Shown: piece by piece, positions 1-7,159 of the stretch
How positions within the stretch are numbered: position 1 is the stretch's first letter
Layout: every line of letters starts with the position of its first letter
Assembly: GCA_002450755.1 (NCBI GenBank)
Contig: DKAI01000101.1
Span: forward strand, 5,835-23,858
From: Deltaproteobacteria bacterium UBA6930
Lineage (GTDB): Bacteria > Myxococcota_A > UBA9160 > UBA6930
Direction of reading: 5' to 3'
DNA length: 18,024 bases
Notes under the pieces: generated by a model
Database searches by the model: none
Seen by the model: only the letters and a program-made list of their open reading frames with translations
Told to the model about the DNA's origin: nothing
Made by a program: the position numbers and the translations under genes

Positions 1-219
1 GAAGTCCCTGAGAATCTGGAGGCCCGCGAAATTGCATTAGGGATGCGAAGGGAGCTTACGACTTTATTGGACGAGATTGGCGCGATTCATCTCCAGGTTG
101 GAAAATGGTACGAGTATGGAAGGTGGCTCGAGCCAGAGAGCTTGAAGTTTTTGAAGTCGTTAAAGGATCATATTGATCCAAAGAACCTATTTAATCCTGG
201 ATCTCTGGGCATAAACTAA
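1..219 (+). CDS. FAD-linked oxidase, C-terminal fragment (5' end outside window)
   Basis: The reading frame is open from base 1 to a TAA at 217-219, giving the last 72 residues of a longer protein. Seen: the segment HLQVGKWYEYG, followed later by DPKNLFNPGSLG. The DP-x-N-L-F-NPG ending is the hallmark C-terminus of the GlcD/alkyl-DHAP-synthase/vanillyl-alcohol-oxidase type FAD-binding oxidases, where it closes the cap domain over the flavin. The substrate cannot be told from this piece; glycolate, D-lactate, alkyl-DHAP and others are all possible. The downstream SRPBCC-like gene starts only 3 bases after the stop, so the two are probably translationally coupled in one operon with the following SDR. 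Family assignment is fairly secure; function is open. Confidence 0.8.
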   Translation, partial: EVPENLEAREIALGMRRELTTLLDEIGAIHLQVGKWYEYGRWLEPESLKFLKSLKDHIDPKNLFNPGSLGIN

Positions 220-222
220 GCG

Positions 223-768
223 GTGCAAGTAGACCGAATAGTTCCGGTTGATGCTCGTGGCAGGATTGATGAGGCTCTGATAGAGGGCTCAGCTGGAGAG
301 GTTTTTGCAGCGTTGCAAAAGATTCCGCCTGGTGAGCTCCCGCGTTTGGGCGTTCTGTTTCGTTACTTCCAATGGGCAATGCCCTTCCTTGCCGATAAGC
401 CTCTTTATGCACAGATGCTCGACTCGGGATTCGCGGTAATGGGAGTTATCCCTCTTCGAGAAGTTGTTTTGGGAAGAATTGCGCAAGGGCTTTCACTTTT
501 AAGCTCCTTTCCGCGAGTTAAGAATCGCGCAGAGCTCATCGCTCATGATGAGAAAGGTTTTCTCAAAGTGGTTCTCTCTTTTAATCTTGCAAAAGAAGAA
601 ATGAACGATAAGAGCTATACCCGTGTCGGGGCGACGCTCAAAATTTGGCCTTCGGGACACGGCAGTGGTTTCTTGTTCGCTTTGCTTTGGCCTCTGGCTA
701 GTTTTGCCGGGGGTGTTTTTGCGAGGGACTGGATGCGCGCTTTGGCGAGACGGGTTGCAAACAAATAA
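223..768 (+). CDS. SRPBCC-like hypothetical protein
   Basis: This encodes 181 residues from a GTG start 3 bases after the FAD oxidase stop. No clear SD precedes it, which fits translational coupling. Seen: an N-terminal segment with GEVFAALQKI, a central PLREVVLGRIAQ, a later FLKVVLSFNL, then TRVGATLKIWP and a C-terminal hydrophobic/basic helix (about 150-178, ending in RALARRV). This order (EVF-ALxxI, P-REVVLG, V-FNL-TRV) resembles small SRPBCC/polyketide-cyclase-like proteins of unknown function found beside oxidoreductases. By inference it could bind a hydrophobic ligand for the neighbouring oxidase and SDR. The hydrophobic run at about 148-166 could instead be a membrane-associated segment. 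The family call is by pattern only; no function is claimed. Confidence 0.6.
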   Translation: MQVDRIVPVDARGRIDEALIEGSAGEVFAALQKIPPGELPRLGVLFRYFQWAMPFLADKPLYAQMLDSGFAVMGVIPLREVVLGRIAQGLSLLSSFPRVKNRAELIAHDEKGFLKVVLSFNLAKEEMNDKSYTRVGATLKIWPSGHGSGFLFALLWPLASFAGGVFARDWMRALARRVANK

Positions 769-771
769 GTT

Positions 772-777
772 AAGGAG
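772..777 (+). promoter_or_regulatory. Shine-Dalgarno AAGGAG that sets a CTG start
   Basis: AAGGAG lies 6 bases before a CTG at 784. The in-frame stop at 766-768 leaves no ATG, GTG or TTG start upstream of the Rossmann motif, so this site points to CTG initiation of the SDR. Confidence 0.65.
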
Positions 778-783
778 AAAGTC

Positions 784-1659
784 CTGCGTAATCTATTTAT
801 AAGCGGTGGTAATAGCGGTCTAGGTTTTGACATTGCAAGGCTCTTTGCTCGATCGGGTTACAGAGTTTTTGCAGGTGCTCGAAACCTTGAAAGTTGTTCT
901 GAAATCGAGAAGCTTGCTTCAGACGAGGGTCTGGAAATTCACTCTGTAGAGATTGACGTGGATGACGATGAATCAGTATCTGAAGCAGCAAAGGTCGTCC
1001 TCAGTAAAGTCGAGCGACTCGACGTGCTCGTGAATAATGCAGGTATTGGGGTCTTTGGGGTGGCTGAAGAGGTACAGTTCGAGGAAATCAAGAGAGTCAT
1101 GGAGACAAACTTCTTTGGAGCTATTCGACTTACTAAATCTTTTCTTCCGCATATGCGTAAGACTCGAGACGGTAATATTACTTTCATGTCCTCCTGGATG
1201 GGTAGGGTCACATTAGCGGGGATGTTGACTTATGCGTGTTCCAAATCCGCCCTTGAGACCTTTGCGGAAACACTTGCGCAAGAAGTGTTGCGGTTTGGAA
1301 TTAGCGTTCATATCCTTGAGCCTGGGTACGCTAAGACTCCTATGCATGGCAAGGCGCCCAAGTATGAACTGCCAAAAGACTCTCCGTACGATGACCTCTA
1401 TCGAAACTGGCGTTCTCATTGGAAGGTTGGTTATCGGAACCCCACTCTTCCAGAGCACGTTTCGAAGACGCTATACGATGCAATCGAAAGTAAGGATTCG
1501 AAACTACGCTTGGTGGTGGGGGCAGACGCACAACAGTGGATCGACTCTCGCAAGAAGACCTCGGATGAGACGTGGAGGGAAGCTGGTAAACCGAGAGAGC
1601 ATGACGAATTTATTCGATGGGCGGATAAAATCTTTGGCGAGGGATTGTTTCGTTTATAG
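784..1659 (+). CDS. Short-chain dehydrogenase/reductase (CTG start)
   Basis: This classical SDR has about 291 residues and is an NAD(P)-dependent alcohol/ketone oxidoreductase. Seen: an N-terminal cofactor motif in the form SGGNSGLG (residues 7-14), VNNAG (83-87), an Asn in the ETNFFG stretch (about 109), and the catalytic triad as Ser137, Tyr150 and Lys154 in YACSK. The first ATG (958) would delete the whole nucleotide-binding motif, so the real start lies upstream. The only candidate with an SD is CTG at 784, and the frame is closed by the preceding gene's stop at 766. It is last in an apparent operon with the FAD oxidase and the SRPBCC-like gene, which suggests consecutive redox steps on one substrate. 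It is convergent with bioD, 12 bases away. Substrate unknown. Confidence 0.88.
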   Translation: MRNLFISGGNSGLGFDIARLFARSGYRVFAGARNLESCSEIEKLASDEGLEIHSVEIDVDDDESVSEAAKVVLSKVERLDVLVNNAGIGVFGVAEEVQFEEIKRVMETNFFGAIRLTKSFLPHMRKTRDGNITFMSSWMGRVTLAGMLTYACSKSALETFAETLAQEVLRFGISVHILEPGYAKTPMHGKAPKYELPKDSPYDDLYRNWRSHWKVGYRNPTLPEHVSKTLYDAIESKDSKLRLVVGADAQQWIDSRKKTSDETWREAGKPREHDEFIRWADKIFGEGLFRL

Positions 1660-1671
1660 CCTCCTGTTTTT

Positions 1672-2358
1672 CTAAAGGGCTTTAAGATCTAAATATCTTC
1701 GACCCAGTTCAACTAGTGAGGAACAGTCAGCGGTAAACGGCATGTGGCCAAGATCGCGAGTATTTGAAAAGCGGTTTATGATTTTGCGATGCGTCTGATG
1801 TGCGAGGGTCTCTTGGGGACTCTCGAGAATCTCGTTGAGAATATATCCAGCTATTTTTAGTCGATGACTTTCCAACGCTTGCAGCGTCAAAAGGGCATGA
1901 TTAATGCAACCGAGTTTGGAACCCACAACTACGATAATTGGTAGTCCTAAAGATTTGACAAAATCTAAATAGGTTTTTCCATCTGACAGTGGGACTAGTA
2001 GTCCCCCTGCGCCTTCTATAATTAGTGAATCATAGTCTGCGGAGAGTTGGCTAGCCCTACGGAGGAGGTCCTCGTAATTAACGTCAGTTCCTTCCGATTC
2101 TGCGGCTACTAGTGGCGCGGCTGGTGAACTAAAACGAACTGGGCAGACTTCTCTTTGTTCTTGATTGCTTCCGCTAGCTGCGAGAAGACGATCGGCGTCA
2201 TCCGCAATCAAACCGTTAGAACCCATGATACAACCGGTTTCTGCAGGTTTAAATACACCGACTTTACGCCCTTCAGAGTGCCAAACAGAAGCGAGTACGC
2301 AGGAGATGAAAGTCTTTCCTACGCCAGTGTCAGTTCCTGTAATAAAATATCTACTCAC
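1672..2358 (-). CDS. bioD: Dethiobiotin synthetase BioD
   Basis: This 228-residue cytosolic enzyme forms the ureido ring: 7,8-diaminopelargonate + CO2 + ATP to dethiobiotin. Seen: the P-loop GTDTGVGKT at residues 8-16, the KPAETG segment (Lys37), SSPAAP (about 77-82), EGAGGLLVPL (115-124) and GSKLGCINHALLT, all at positions typical of BioD. Length matches the family. It starts with GTG; the first base of the start codon and the bioA stop share GTGA (bases 2355-2358). A GGAGG SD lies just upstream within bioA. It is the last gene of the bioF-bioA-bioD operon and should be under the BirA-type operator upstream of bioF. Identity is secure. Confidence 0.96.
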   Translation of the reverse strand: MSRYFITGTDTGVGKTFISCVLASVWHSEGRKVGVFKPAETGCIMGSNGLIADDADRLLAASGSNQEQREVCPVRFSSPAAPLVAAESEGTDVNYEDLLRRASQLSADYDSLIIEGAGGLLVPLSDGKTYLDFVKSLGLPIIVVVGSKLGCINHALLTLQALESHRLKIAGYILNEILESPQETLAHQTHRKIINRFSNTRDLGHMPFTADCSSLVELGRRYLDLKAL

Positions 2359-3728
2359 TTGGCCTCCGATGTCGCCCTCTTTACTGCTTCCGCAGTTGAC
2401 TTGACGAGCTTGATGATTAAATCCTCAGGCATAGCAGGGGCCGGCATGAGTACCATAGTGTCACCAAGAGGGCGGATAATGACACCTTCCTTTCTCGCAT
2501 GCATCACAGCTTGGTGCGCGACGCGATCGTCTGGGGAATAAGGTTCCTTGTTTTCGGGATGGCGCAGGATGTCAAAGCCTACCATTAAGCCTACCTGACG
2601 AATTGGTCCGACATGCTCGAGGGGTTCGATTTGTTGCTTTAGGGCTGCCGTCAAGGTAGACGCAATCTTTTGAGCGTTTAAAAGCGTCTTTTCTTCTTCG
2701 TAGACTTCTAAGTTTGCAAGTGCAGCAGCGCAGCCTAAAGGATTTCCACCATAGGTATGTCCATGGAAGAGAGCTCTGTATGATGAGTATGATCCCTGGA
2801 AAGTTTCGAAAATCTTTTCGGTGGCAAGGGTGGCAGCAACGGGAACGGTTCCACCCGTAAGTCCTTTAGCTAGGCACATAAGGTCCGGAGAAATCTCAGC
2901 CTGTTCGACGGCAAAATTAGAACCCGTTCTACCGAATCCAGTTGCGACTTCGTCGCAAACAAGGAGCACATTGTGCTCCGTACATAATTCTCTTATTCGT
3001 TTGAGGTAGGAAGGAGGTTGAGGAAGAATGCCTGCAGCGCCCTGGCATAACGGTTCAATAAAAACGGCAGCAATTGTCTTGGCATGTGACTCCAAAAGTA
3101 TTTCAAGCTTCTTTTCACTCCGCCGCGCTGCGTCTTCAAGTTCGTTGGGTTTGATTCTTCTGTAACCATCGATAGGCGAGCAGAAGAAAGGGGGAGGTAT
3201 CTTATGTACAGAGAAGGTCAAGGGTTGGTATCCGCGATGAAAGGGTTCTGAAAACCCTAAACTCACGGACCCGATAGTGTCGCCGTGATAGGCCTCGTCG
3301 AGGCTCACGAAGTTAGTTTTTTCTGTTTTACCGATCTGTTGCCAGTATTGAAATGCAATACGCAAAGCAGCTTCGACTGCAGTAGCCCCGGCATCAGTGA
3401 AGAAGACGCGTTTCAGTGGATTGGGAGTCATCTGGACAAGCTTGTTGGCAAGTTCGATTGCAGGTACATGAGTTAGACCCAGCAGAGTCGAATGGGTGAC
3501 ACGATCTAACTGACTTTTCATGGCTGAGACGATCTTGGGGTGATTATGACCATGAACATTACACCACAGAGATGAAACACCGTCTAGGTATCGATTGCCT
3601 TCCGTGTCGATTAGTTCGAAACCGTCCGCATCTTCAATTACGAGTGGATCATAGGCATTCCATTCGGTGTGCTGAGTAAAAGGGTGCCAAAGAACTCTTC
3701 GGTCAAGCTCTGTGTAATTTGTTTTCAT
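2355..3728 (-). CDS. bioA: Adenosylmethionine-8-amino-7-oxononanoate aminotransferase BioA
   Basis: This 457-residue PLP enzyme of fold type I aminates KAPA to 7,8-diaminopelargonate in biotin synthesis. Seen: LWHPFTQ (13-19), SSLWCNVHGHNHP (52-64), YHGDTIGSVS (147-156), DEVATGFGRTG (259-269) and the PLP Lys at 288 in LAKGLTGG. The LWHP-TQ and GHNHP signatures separate BioA from ornithine- or GABA-type class III aminotransferases. It starts on ATG overlapping the bioF stop as ATGA and overlaps bioD by four bases, so the three genes are translationally coupled. The residue after WHP is Phe17, where the E. coli SAM-using enzyme has Tyr17, so the amino donor (SAM or lysine) deserves a check. Identity as BioA is secure. 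Confidence 0.96.
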   Translation of the reverse strand: MKTNYTELDRRVLWHPFTQHTEWNAYDPLVIEDADGFELIDTEGNRYLDGVSSLWCNVHGHNHPKIVSAMKSQLDRVTHSTLLGLTHVPAIELANKLVQMTPNPLKRVFFTDAGATAVEAALRIAFQYWQQIGKTEKTNFVSLDEAYHGDTIGSVSLGFSEPFHRGYQPLTFSVHKIPPPFFCSPIDGYRRIKPNELEDAARRSEKKLEILLESHAKTIAAVFIEPLCQGAAGILPQPPSYLKRIRELCTEHNVLLVCDEVATGFGRTGSNFAVEQAEISPDLMCLAKGLTGGTVPVAATLATEKIFETFQGSYSSYRALFHGHTYGGNPLGCAAALANLEVYEEEKTLLNAQKIASTLTAALKQQIEPLEHVGPIRQVGLMVGFDILRHPENKEPYSPDDRVAHQAVMHARKEGVIIRPLGDTMVLMPAPAMPEDLIIKLVKSTAEAVKRATSEAK

Positions 3729-4951
3729 TTTGAATCTAGCCTCGCTTCTTCCATACAGCTAGGAAGTTCCGTCAGGAGTTTTTCGATATGGCTTTTTTCA
3801 TGGCTGGCCATGAGGCTTAACCTCAATCGCGCGGTATCGGTTGGAACCGTTGGAGGTCTTATTGCCGCCACGTAGATATTTCTTCTTAGCAGGTTCTCGG
3901 CAGCCTTCACGGTCTCTCGAGAATCGCCAATCAGTATGGGAAGGATTTGGCTGTCGATATGGGGAATGTTTAATCCGGCCTCTCTTAAGTCTTCACCGAT
4001 TTTTCTCGCCCGTTGCAGAAGGGTCGCAGCGCGTTCAGGTTCCCTCATGCAGATATTGATTGCCTTCGCGGCGGCGGCGGCGCACGACGGAGGAAGGCCA
4101 GTGGTAAATATGAATGAGCGAGCACGATTCGTGAGGAGCTTAATCAACGAGCTGGAGCCAGCAACGTAAGCTCCGAAACTCCCCAGAGCTTTGCCGAGTG
4201 TGCCAATTTGTATATCAACGGAGTCAGTGAGGCCGAGGTCGCGGACGAGACCCGCACCGTTGTTCCCAAATATTCCGACAGCGTGTGCTTCGTCCACCAT
4301 TGTCCAGGCTCCGTGTCTCTTTGCGAGACTTACAAGGTCTCTAAGAGGAGCTCGATCACCGTCCATCGAGAAGATAGACTCCGTAACGACTAACCTGCGT
4401 CCAGGTCGTCGAGCACTACTGTTTAGTACGTCCTCTAGGTGATTCATATCTCCATGACGAAATATCTCGACATTGGCGCGCGAAAGTCGGCAGCCGTCTA
4501 TGATGCTGGCGTGATTCAATTCATCGGAGATGACGGTGTCGTCTCTGGTAAGCAAGCTAGTTATGATTCCTATATTCGCCTGAAATCCGGTTGAAAATAC
4601 GAGAGCAGCTTCAACTCCCTTCCACTTGGCAAGTAGGTCCTCGAGTTCCGCGTGTGGTGTCATATGTCCGGATATTAATCGAGATGAGACTGAGCTAGCG
4701 CCATAGCGCATCGTTGCGTCGATTGCTGCTTTGGTTACTTCGGGGTGATTAGCAAGCCCGAGATAATTGTTGGAGCAAAAAAGTAGAACTTTTTTGTTGC
4801 CGATTTGAACTAACGGTTCTTGTGGGCCGCCTACTTCCTTCAAGGATCGGGTGAGTCCTAATTTTTCGATCTCAATAAGCTCGGCAACAGCAGTTGTTTC
4901 AAGGGAGGCTGACTTCGAGGTGTTATTGGTTTTTTTAGAAAAATCAGTCAT
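3725..4951 (-). CDS. bioF: 8-Amino-7-oxononanoate synthase BioF
   Basis: This 408-residue PLP-dependent alpha-oxoamine synthase condenses pimeloyl-ACP/CoA with alanine to give KAPA, the first committed ring-assembly step of biotin synthesis. Seen: FCSNNYLGLANHP (58-70), the SSRLISG segment (89-95), DELNHASIIDG (143-153), DEAHAVGIFG (220-229) and the PLP Lys254 in GTLGKALGSFGAY. The related 2-amino-3-ketobutyrate ligase and ALA synthase share this fold; the operon with bioA and bioD decides for BioF. It is the first gene of the operon. No good SD precedes the ATG. The N-terminal 20 or so residues are rich in Ser, Thr and Lys and look unstructured. A BirA-type operator sits 29 bases upstream. 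Confidence 0.94.
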   Translation of the reverse strand: MTDFSKKTNNTSKSASLETTAVAELIEIEKLGLTRSLKEVGGPQEPLVQIGNKKVLLFCSNNYLGLANHPEVTKAAIDATMRYGASSVSSRLISGHMTPHAELEDLLAKWKGVEAALVFSTGFQANIGIITSLLTRDDTVISDELNHASIIDGCRLSRANVEIFRHGDMNHLEDVLNSSARRPGRRLVVTESIFSMDGDRAPLRDLVSLAKRHGAWTMVDEAHAVGIFGNNGAGLVRDLGLTDSVDIQIGTLGKALGSFGAYVAGSSSLIKLLTNRARSFIFTTGLPPSCAAAAAKAINICMREPERAATLLQRARKIGEDLREAGLNIPHIDSQILPILIGDSRETVKAAENLLRRNIYVAAIRPPTVPTDTARLRLSLMASHEKSHIEKLLTELPSCMEEARLDSK

Positions 4952-4979
4952 TTATCTGAGTTACTTGTAAGCGAGTAGT

Positions 4980-5013
4980 GCTGTCAAGTAGGAAGTATAT
5001 TCTACTTGACAGC
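4980..5013. promoter_or_regulatory. Probable BirA operator between bioF and the divergent acyl-CoA dehydrogenase gene
   Basis: This is a perfect inverted repeat: GCTGTCAAGTAG (4980-4991), a 10-base A/T-rich spacer, and CTACTTGACAGC (5002-5013). Read as 9-mers it is CTGTCAAGT-N14-ACTTGACAG, the half-site and spacer plan of bacterial BirA operators (TTGTAAACC-N14 to N16-GGTTTACAA type). The centre holds -10-like hexamers on both strands (TATATT at 4996-5001 on plus, TATACT at 4999-4994 on minus), though no well-spaced -35 was found. It lies 29 bases from the bioF start and 34 bases from the divergent ATG. Since BirA with a DNA-binding domain is encoded nearby, biotin-dependent repression of bioFAD, and possibly of the divergent gene, is inferred. 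Confidence 0.75.
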
Positions 5014-5047
5014 TTCTAATCCCCAAGGGGCGTGATACACTATCGAT

Positions 5048-6214
5048 ATGGACTTTAAATACGACGATGACCTCCAAAATATTGAAAACGAAGCCTCTCG
5101 CCTGGCTGGTCAGTTCGATGATGACTACTGGCGAGAACACGATGAAAAACATGAGTTTCCGTGGGAATTCTATAACGCTTTTGCCGAGCAGGGATGGATT
5201 GGTGTCATTGTTCCCGAGGAATATGGGGGTAGTGGTCTTGGTATAAGCCACGCCGCAGTATTATTGAACGCAGTCGCCCACAGCGCGGGGGTGCAAAACG
5301 CAGCGTCAACCTTGCACCTTTCAATTTTCGGAATGGGGCCGGTGATTCACCACGGCTCCGAAGAATTAAAGCAGAGAACCCTTCCTGCTACGGCCTCAGG
5401 CGCATTACATGTTTCTTTCGGCGTTACTGAGGATGATGCAGGAACAGACACTTCAAGGATTCGCACTTTCGCGCGGAGGGATGGCGACCATTGGGTGATC
5501 AACGGAAAGAAAATTTGGAACACGAAGGCCCAGCAAGCTCAAAAAATTCTGCTCTTAGCAAGGACGACACCACGAGAGGAATGTGCGAAACCACTGCAAG
5601 GTATGACCTTGTTTTTGGCAGATTTAGATCCTAACCACTGTGAAATAAGGCCAATTGATAAATGCGGTAGAAATGCCGTCAACTCTAATGAAGTTTTTAT
5701 TCAAGACTTGCCCGTAAGTGATGACGACGTTATCGGAGAAGTCGACAAAGGGTTCTATTACCTATTAGATGGATTGAACCCAGAGCGGATTGTGATTGCT
5801 TCCGAGTGTTGCGGGATTGGACGCCAGGCTATCGATAAAGCTGTTCACTATGCAAGAGAGAGGGAGGTATTTGATCGTCCCATTGGTATGAATCAAGCTA
5901 TTGCACATCCTCTGGCTGATGCTTATTCGGAGCTTGAGGCCGCCGATTTGCTTTGGCAGAAGGCTGCTTGGGCGTACGACACGGGAGAGCCCTGCGGTCC
6001 CCTGGCGAACATGGCGAAACTGAGAGCCAGTGAGGCTTCCTTTAAGGCCTGCGACCGAGCAGTTCAAACCTTTGGGGGTATGGGATATGCGAAGGAGTGT
6101 AACGTCGAGAGATACTGGCGTGAGTCACGAATGAGTAGGATTGCGCCAATTTCCAATGAAATGGTCCTCAACTTTGTTTCGGAGCATGTTTTAGGGTTGC
6201 CACGAAGTTATTAG
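5048..6214 (+). CDS. Acyl-CoA dehydrogenase
   Basis: This 388-residue flavoenzyme introduces a 2,3-trans double bond into an acyl-CoA. Seen: an N-terminal helical domain with PEEYGGSGLG (56-65), the middle beta-domain FAD/substrate motif TEDDAGTDTSRI (127-138), IWNTKA (156-161) near the flavin, and in the C-terminal domain QTFGGMGY (340-347) and RESRMSRIAPIS (358-369). The YEGT motif that carries the catalytic Glu in short/medium-chain enzymes is replaced by APIS; Glu246 in GLNPERIVIA aligns with the alternative helix-G base known from isovaleryl-CoA dehydrogenase. It has no good SD; a TACACT hexamer ends 6 bases before the ATG, so a leaderless transcript is possible. It is divergent from bioF across the putative BirA site. 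Chain-length specificity is unknown. Confidence 0.93.
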   Translation: MDFKYDDDLQNIENEASRLAGQFDDDYWREHDEKHEFPWEFYNAFAEQGWIGVIVPEEYGGSGLGISHAAVLLNAVAHSAGVQNAASTLHLSIFGMGPVIHHGSEELKQRTLPATASGALHVSFGVTEDDAGTDTSRIRTFARRDGDHWVINGKKIWNTKAQQAQKILLLARTTPREECAKPLQGMTLFLADLDPNHCEIRPIDKCGRNAVNSNEVFIQDLPVSDDDVIGEVDKGFYYLLDGLNPERIVIASECCGIGRQAIDKAVHYAREREVFDRPIGMNQAIAHPLADAYSELEAADLLWQKAAWAYDTGEPCGPLANMAKLRASEASFKACDRAVQTFGGMGYAKECNVERYWRESRMSRIAPISNEMVLNFVSEHVLGLPRSY

Positions 6215-6246
6215 TTTCCGAATACAGCTTTCAGATAAACTAACTG

Positions 6247-7014
6247 CTAGCGAATGGTCGTGTAGCCGCCGTCAACTGCGAGTACTTGTCCCGTAACCAT
6301 TCGCGCAGAGTCGCTCGAGAGGTAAATGACCGCTGCCGAAATTTCCTCGGGTTCAGCAATTCGTCCAATAGGTATCTTGTCTAGATTTTTTGCAAAGTCA
6401 GGATTGCGCACTGCTTCCTCCAGCAAAGGAGTTCTGGTGAAAGTCGGAGCTACTGAGTTTACCGTTATACCTTCAGACGCCCATTCGCCAGCTAAACTAC
6501 GAGTCATTTGATGCACTCCGCCTTTCGCAACGGAGTAAGGAACACGCAGCGGAGCGCCAACGAGGCCAGCCTGAGAAGTGATGGACACTATCGCACCCGG
6601 AGTCGAGGCTTTAATCATTCTCCGACCTACAGCTAAAGTCATGAAAAGAGTACCTCTGAGGTTTGTGTTCAGAAGTTGATCGAGTTCTGTCTCTGAGTAG
6701 TCGATCGATAGCTTGGGGAGGTTGGTTCCTGCATTATTAACCAACACATCGATGTGTCCAAAGTGGTCCCAAGAGAGCTCTGCAAATTTTTCTATGCTTG
6801 CCGAATCAGAAATGTCTAGATGCCAAGCCTTGGCCTCGACACCGAGCTCGCGGCATTTCTTTGCCACACTTTCGGACTCTTCTACTCGTCGACTACCCAA
6901 AGCGAGATTTGCCCCAAAAGCGGCGGCCTCTTCTGCAATTGAACGCCCGATACCTCGCCCGGCTCCGGTGACTAGAATGGTTTTATTCGATAAGTCAAAG
7001 TTAACCTGGCCCAA
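6247..7014 (-). CDS. Short-chain dehydrogenase/reductase (FabG-like)
   Basis: This is a 255-residue classical SDR. Seen: TGAGRGIG (16-23), the HLDISD acidic patch (65-70), NNAG (93-96), Asn118, catalytic Ser147, Tyr160 and Lys164 (YSVAK), and the C-terminal GQVLAVDGGY typical of FabG-like 3-ketoacyl or sugar/steroid alcohol dehydrogenases. Ser-Arg-Arg after the second beta strand (SRR at 41-43) favours NADPH, by general SDR rules. The start is placed at TTG 7014, because GAGGAG (7027-7022) then sits 7 bases upstream; the longer frame from TTG 7029 would place the SD inside the gene. It is convergent with the acyl-CoA dehydrogenase (32 bases between stops) and divergent from tatC. Substrate not identifiable. 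Confidence 0.9.
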   Translation of the reverse strand: MGQVNFDLSNKTILVTGAGRGIGRSIAEEAAAFGANLALGSRRVEESESVAKKCRELGVEAKAWHLDISDSASIEKFAELSWDHFGHIDVLVNNAGTNLPKLSIDYSETELDQLLNTNLRGTLFMTLAVGRRMIKASTPGAIVSITSQAGLVGAPLRVPYSVAKGGVHQMTRSLAGEWASEGITVNSVAPTFTRTPLLEEAVRNPDFAKNLDKIPIGRIAEPEEISAAVIYLSSDSARMVTGQVLAVDGGYTTIR

Positions 7015-7021
7015 ATTTTTT

Positions 7022-7027
7022 CTCCTC
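7022..7027 (-). promoter_or_regulatory. Shine-Dalgarno GAGGAG deciding a TTG start
   Basis: On the minus strand GAGGAG is followed after 7 bases by TTG at 7014. An upstream in-frame TTG at 7029 overlaps this SD and has none of its own, so the shorter SDR start is preferred. Confidence 0.65.
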
Positions 7028-7159
7028 AAGTTTTCAAGCTAGATTGTACGGGAAGCCAAAACGTTTGATATCAACTAAAACGGATTGGGGTAACTAAATG
7101 AAAATTTTTCGCCATCCTGGTTTGCAAAGACCGATATATTCGTCCACTTTTAAGGCGGT

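Noticed and set aside
1232..1675. 147-residue plus-strand ORF inside the first SDR
   Set aside because: It lies in another frame of the SDR catalytic region; the SDR triad is intact in the accepted frame.
5006..5011. Perfect TTGACA -35 box in the palindrome arm (and its mirror on the minus strand at 4987-4982)
   Set aside because: No -10 lies at 16-18 bases on either strand; the nearest candidates are about 24 bases away. It is probably a by-product of the operator sequence.
4961..5251. 96-residue minus-strand ORF over the bioF/acyl-CoA dehydrogenase gap
   Set aside because: It runs through the operator and antisense to a well-supported acyl-CoA dehydrogenase; no family features.
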